From Clostridiales bacterium (GTDB lineage Bacteria > Bacillota > Clostridia > Oscillospirales > Oscillospiraceae), in the NCBI GenBank assembly GCA_021200895.1, contig JAJQFX010000060.1:16046-29596 (forward strand): a DNA stretch of 13,551 nt, written 5' to 3'. Numbering within the stretch: position 1 is the first letter of the stretch; each line of letters begins with the position of its first letter. Position numbers and translations under genes: made by a program. Positions 12,261 through 13,551 of this stretch are shown here, in pieces. The notes beneath the pieces are model-generated. The model searched no databases and was not told where the DNA came from. It saw nothing but the letters and a program-made list of their open reading frames with translations.

Positions 12261-13173
12261 TTCGCTGCCTGCCCGCGCCACCCTGGAGGGGGAAAATATC
12301 TTCGTTATTACGGAATACCGCGCCATGCACCAGGATATTCGCCCCCTGAACCTGCTGCTGCTGAATCTGATGCCCACGAAAATCACCACGGAGACCCAGC
12401 TGCTGCGGAAATTTGCCAACACGCCGCTGCAAATCGAGGTGGAGCTGCTGCAAACGGCCAGCTATGTCCCCCAGCACGTTGACCAGGACCATCTGGCCAC
12501 CTTCTACCGCACCTTTGATGAGGTGAAGGATCACTACTTTGACGGCATGATCATCACCGGCGCACCGGTGGAGAATCTGGACTTCGCCGATGTGGACTAC
12601 TGGGACGAGCTGTGCCGCATCATGGAGTGGACCAAGACCCACGTCCACGCCACCCTCCACATCTGCTGGGGGGCTCAGGCTGGGCTGTACTACCACTTCG
12701 GGATTCAGAAATACTCCTATGACCGTAAGCTGTTCGGCATCTTCCCCCATCGGGTGCTGCGCCCCCAGTCCCCCTGGTTCCGGGGCTTTGACGACGTGTT
12801 TTACGCCCCCCATTCCCGCTACACCTATGTGAAGAAGGAGGACGTGCTGGCGGTGCCGTCGCTGGAGCTGCTGGCGGAGTCCGACCAGGCGGGCATCTTC
12901 GCGTTAAAGAGCGCGGACAACCGCCTGTTCTTCGTCATGGGCCACCCGGAGTACGACCGGGACACCCTGCGGCTGGAGTACGAGCGGGATCTGGCCAAGG
13001 GGAAGGACATCCAGGTTCCCGCCAACTACTTCCCTCAGGACGACCCCACCCAGACCCCCATCGTCAACTGGCGCAGCTCCGGCCAGCTGCTCTACACCAA
13101 CTGGCTGAACTACTACGTCTACCAGACCACCCCCTACGACCTGAATGAAATCAGCCGCAAGGGCGGGAAATAA
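12241..13173 (+). CDS. metA: Homoserine O-acetyltransferase (MetA type)
   Basis: A 310-residue cytoplasmic enzyme activating L-homoserine for methionine synthesis. Seen: MPIRIPDSLPA start, ENIFVI, RPLNLLLLNLMPTKITTETQ (35-53), TGAPVENLDF (106-115), the nucleophile Cys142 in HICWGAQAGLYY, and the His235-x-Glu237 pair in MGHPEYDR completing the catalytic triad. Residue 111 is Glu. In MetA enzymes Glu111 goes with acetyl-CoA and Gly111 with succinyl-CoA, so this is predicted to make O-acetylhomoserine despite the usual O-succinyltransferase name. The length is typical and all key residues are present. An AGAAGGAG RBS lies 8 bases upstream. It is alone in its transcript, with a terminator about 100 bases after the stop. 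No SAM-riboswitch (S-box) sequence is visible upstream. Confidence 0.96.
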   Translation: MPIRIPDSLPARATLEGENIFVITEYRAMHQDIRPLNLLLLNLMPTKITTETQLLRKFANTPLQIEVELLQTASYVPQHVDQDHLATFYRTFDEVKDHYFDGMIITGAPVENLDFADVDYWDELCRIMEWTKTHVHATLHICWGAQAGLYYHFGIQKYSYDRKLFGIFPHRVLRPQSPWFRGFDDVFYAPHSRYTYVKKEDVLAVPSLELLAESDQAGIFALKSADNRLFFVMGHPEYDRDTLRLEYERDLAKGKDIQVPANYFPQDDPTQTPIVNWRSSGQLLYTNWLNYYVYQTTPYDLNEISRKGGK

Positions 13174-13270
13174 GGCTGCTATAGCAAGCATCAAACTTAC
13201 TGGGCTGAATGCCTCCGCAATCCTGCAAGCCATCCTGCGTCAGAAATTAAGGAACCTCTGAGTGCGTCCC

Positions 13271-13301
13271 TCCCCCAACGCGACCGCGCTGGGGGATTTT
13301 T
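13271..13301 (+). terminator. Rho-independent terminator after metA
   Basis: CCCCCA pairs with TGGGGG and an inner CGC pairs with GCG around a GACC loop (13272-13295), with one A-C mismatch, followed by ATTTTTA. Only this stretch of 13174-13379 shows clear structure; no gene is seen there. Confidence 0.88.
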
Positions 13302-13379
13302 ATGCCCCGCTCTCGCCCTTCCCGGCGTGCGGCGGCGTCTTTTGATACTTGCTGGAGCATGACTGCTGCGCACTCCCTC

Positions 13380-13459
13380 ATGCCCTCAGCTTAGGATGCA
13401 ATCTGTCCTGGGCTGAGGGGAACAACGGGGCTGTACCGTCAGATGGCCTCGACCAACGG
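13380..13459 (+). repeat. Diverged copy of the left 80 bases of the MITE-like element
   Basis: It aligns without any gap to 5163-5242, at 58 of 80 bases. Shared blocks include GCAAT, TCCTGGG, TGAGG, GTCAGAT and TCGACCAA. It begins within three bases of the element's left end and has the same orientation. Counting mismatches in the one long open frame, they fall about equally at first and second codon positions and fewest at third, so the conservation is not that of a protein. Sequence beyond 13460 no longer matches the first copy. Confidence 0.7.
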
Positions 13460-13469
13460 TGGAACCGCG
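13456..13469 (+). promoter_or_regulatory. T-box-like motif
   Basis: ACGGTGGAACCGCG matches 13 of the 14 positions of the T-box consensus AGGGTGGNACCGCG, the antiterminator bulge that pairs with the acceptor end of an uncharged tRNA. The base after TGG is A, which would pair with a U discriminator (as in tRNA-Gly or tRNA-Cys). No stem I or U-run terminator is recognised around it. As it directly abuts a dispersed repeat, the match could be a coincidence. Confidence 0.35.
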
Positions 13470-13504
13470 CCCCTTTTGCCGGGAAATTCCCCAGGCAATG
13501 TATG

Positions 13505-13513
13505 TGCTAAAAT
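13505..13513 (+). promoter_or_regulatory. Extended -10 candidate for a gene beyond the right edge
   Basis: TGCTAAAAT (TG, one base, TAAAAT) without a convincing -35. A transcript from here would run out of the window. Confidence 0.3.
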
Positions 13514-13551
13514 GATATGACCCCTCTCCCCCGAATAAAAAGTAGAGAAGT

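Overview
The window looks like chromosomal DNA of a GC-rich anaerobic clostridium, most likely of the Oscillospiraceae / Flavonifractor-Oscillibacter type. The evidence is the high GC content, strong GGAGG-type Shine-Dalgarno sites, a flavodiiron oxygen/NO reductase, clostridial families such as DUF4364 and the CmpB-like membrane protein, and an intergenic palindromic repeat typical of that group. The species assignment is an inference; the gene families are read from sequence motifs.

Layout. (1) 1-1271, minus: the start of an NB-ARC/TPR STAND NTPase whose 3' part is cut by the left edge. (2) 1417-2286, minus: a two-gene operon of a DtxR/MntR-type metal repressor followed by a Nudix hydrolase. 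It has a promoter, a near-perfect palindromic operator just downstream of it, and a terminator. (3) 2550-7863, plus: a small membrane protein, a flavodiiron protein, and a folate cluster (folE, HD-domain hydrolase, folP, fused folB-folK, folA) ending in a bidirectional terminator. Together folE, folP, folBK and folA cover GTP to tetrahydrofolate, except dihydroneopterin-triphosphate dephosphorylation, p-aminobenzoate synthesis and glutamate ligation. The HD protein is a candidate for the dephosphorylation step. (4) 7990-10191, minus: a DUF1538 membrane protein followed without any gap by a PII-like double-domain protein whose expected ATG is an ACG. (5) 10469-11895, plus: DUF4364 protein and a CmpB-like membrane protein. 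(6) 12241-13173, plus: metA, with Glu111 predicting acetyl-CoA specificity, preceded by a possible leader ORF and followed by a terminator. (7) 13174-13551: no gene seen; a terminator, a dispersed repeat and a T-box-like motif.

The most unusual structure is the 657-base gap that splits the folate cluster between the HD gene and folP. It holds a 409-bp MITE-like element with 18-bp terminal inverted repeats (two mismatches), flanked by a perfect 8-bp direct repeat (CTTTCAGG), and inserted into the loop of an older palindromic repeat. A diverged, same-orientation copy of its left 80 bases (58/80 identical, no gaps) lies at 13380-13459 and runs directly into a 13/14 match to the T-box consensus.
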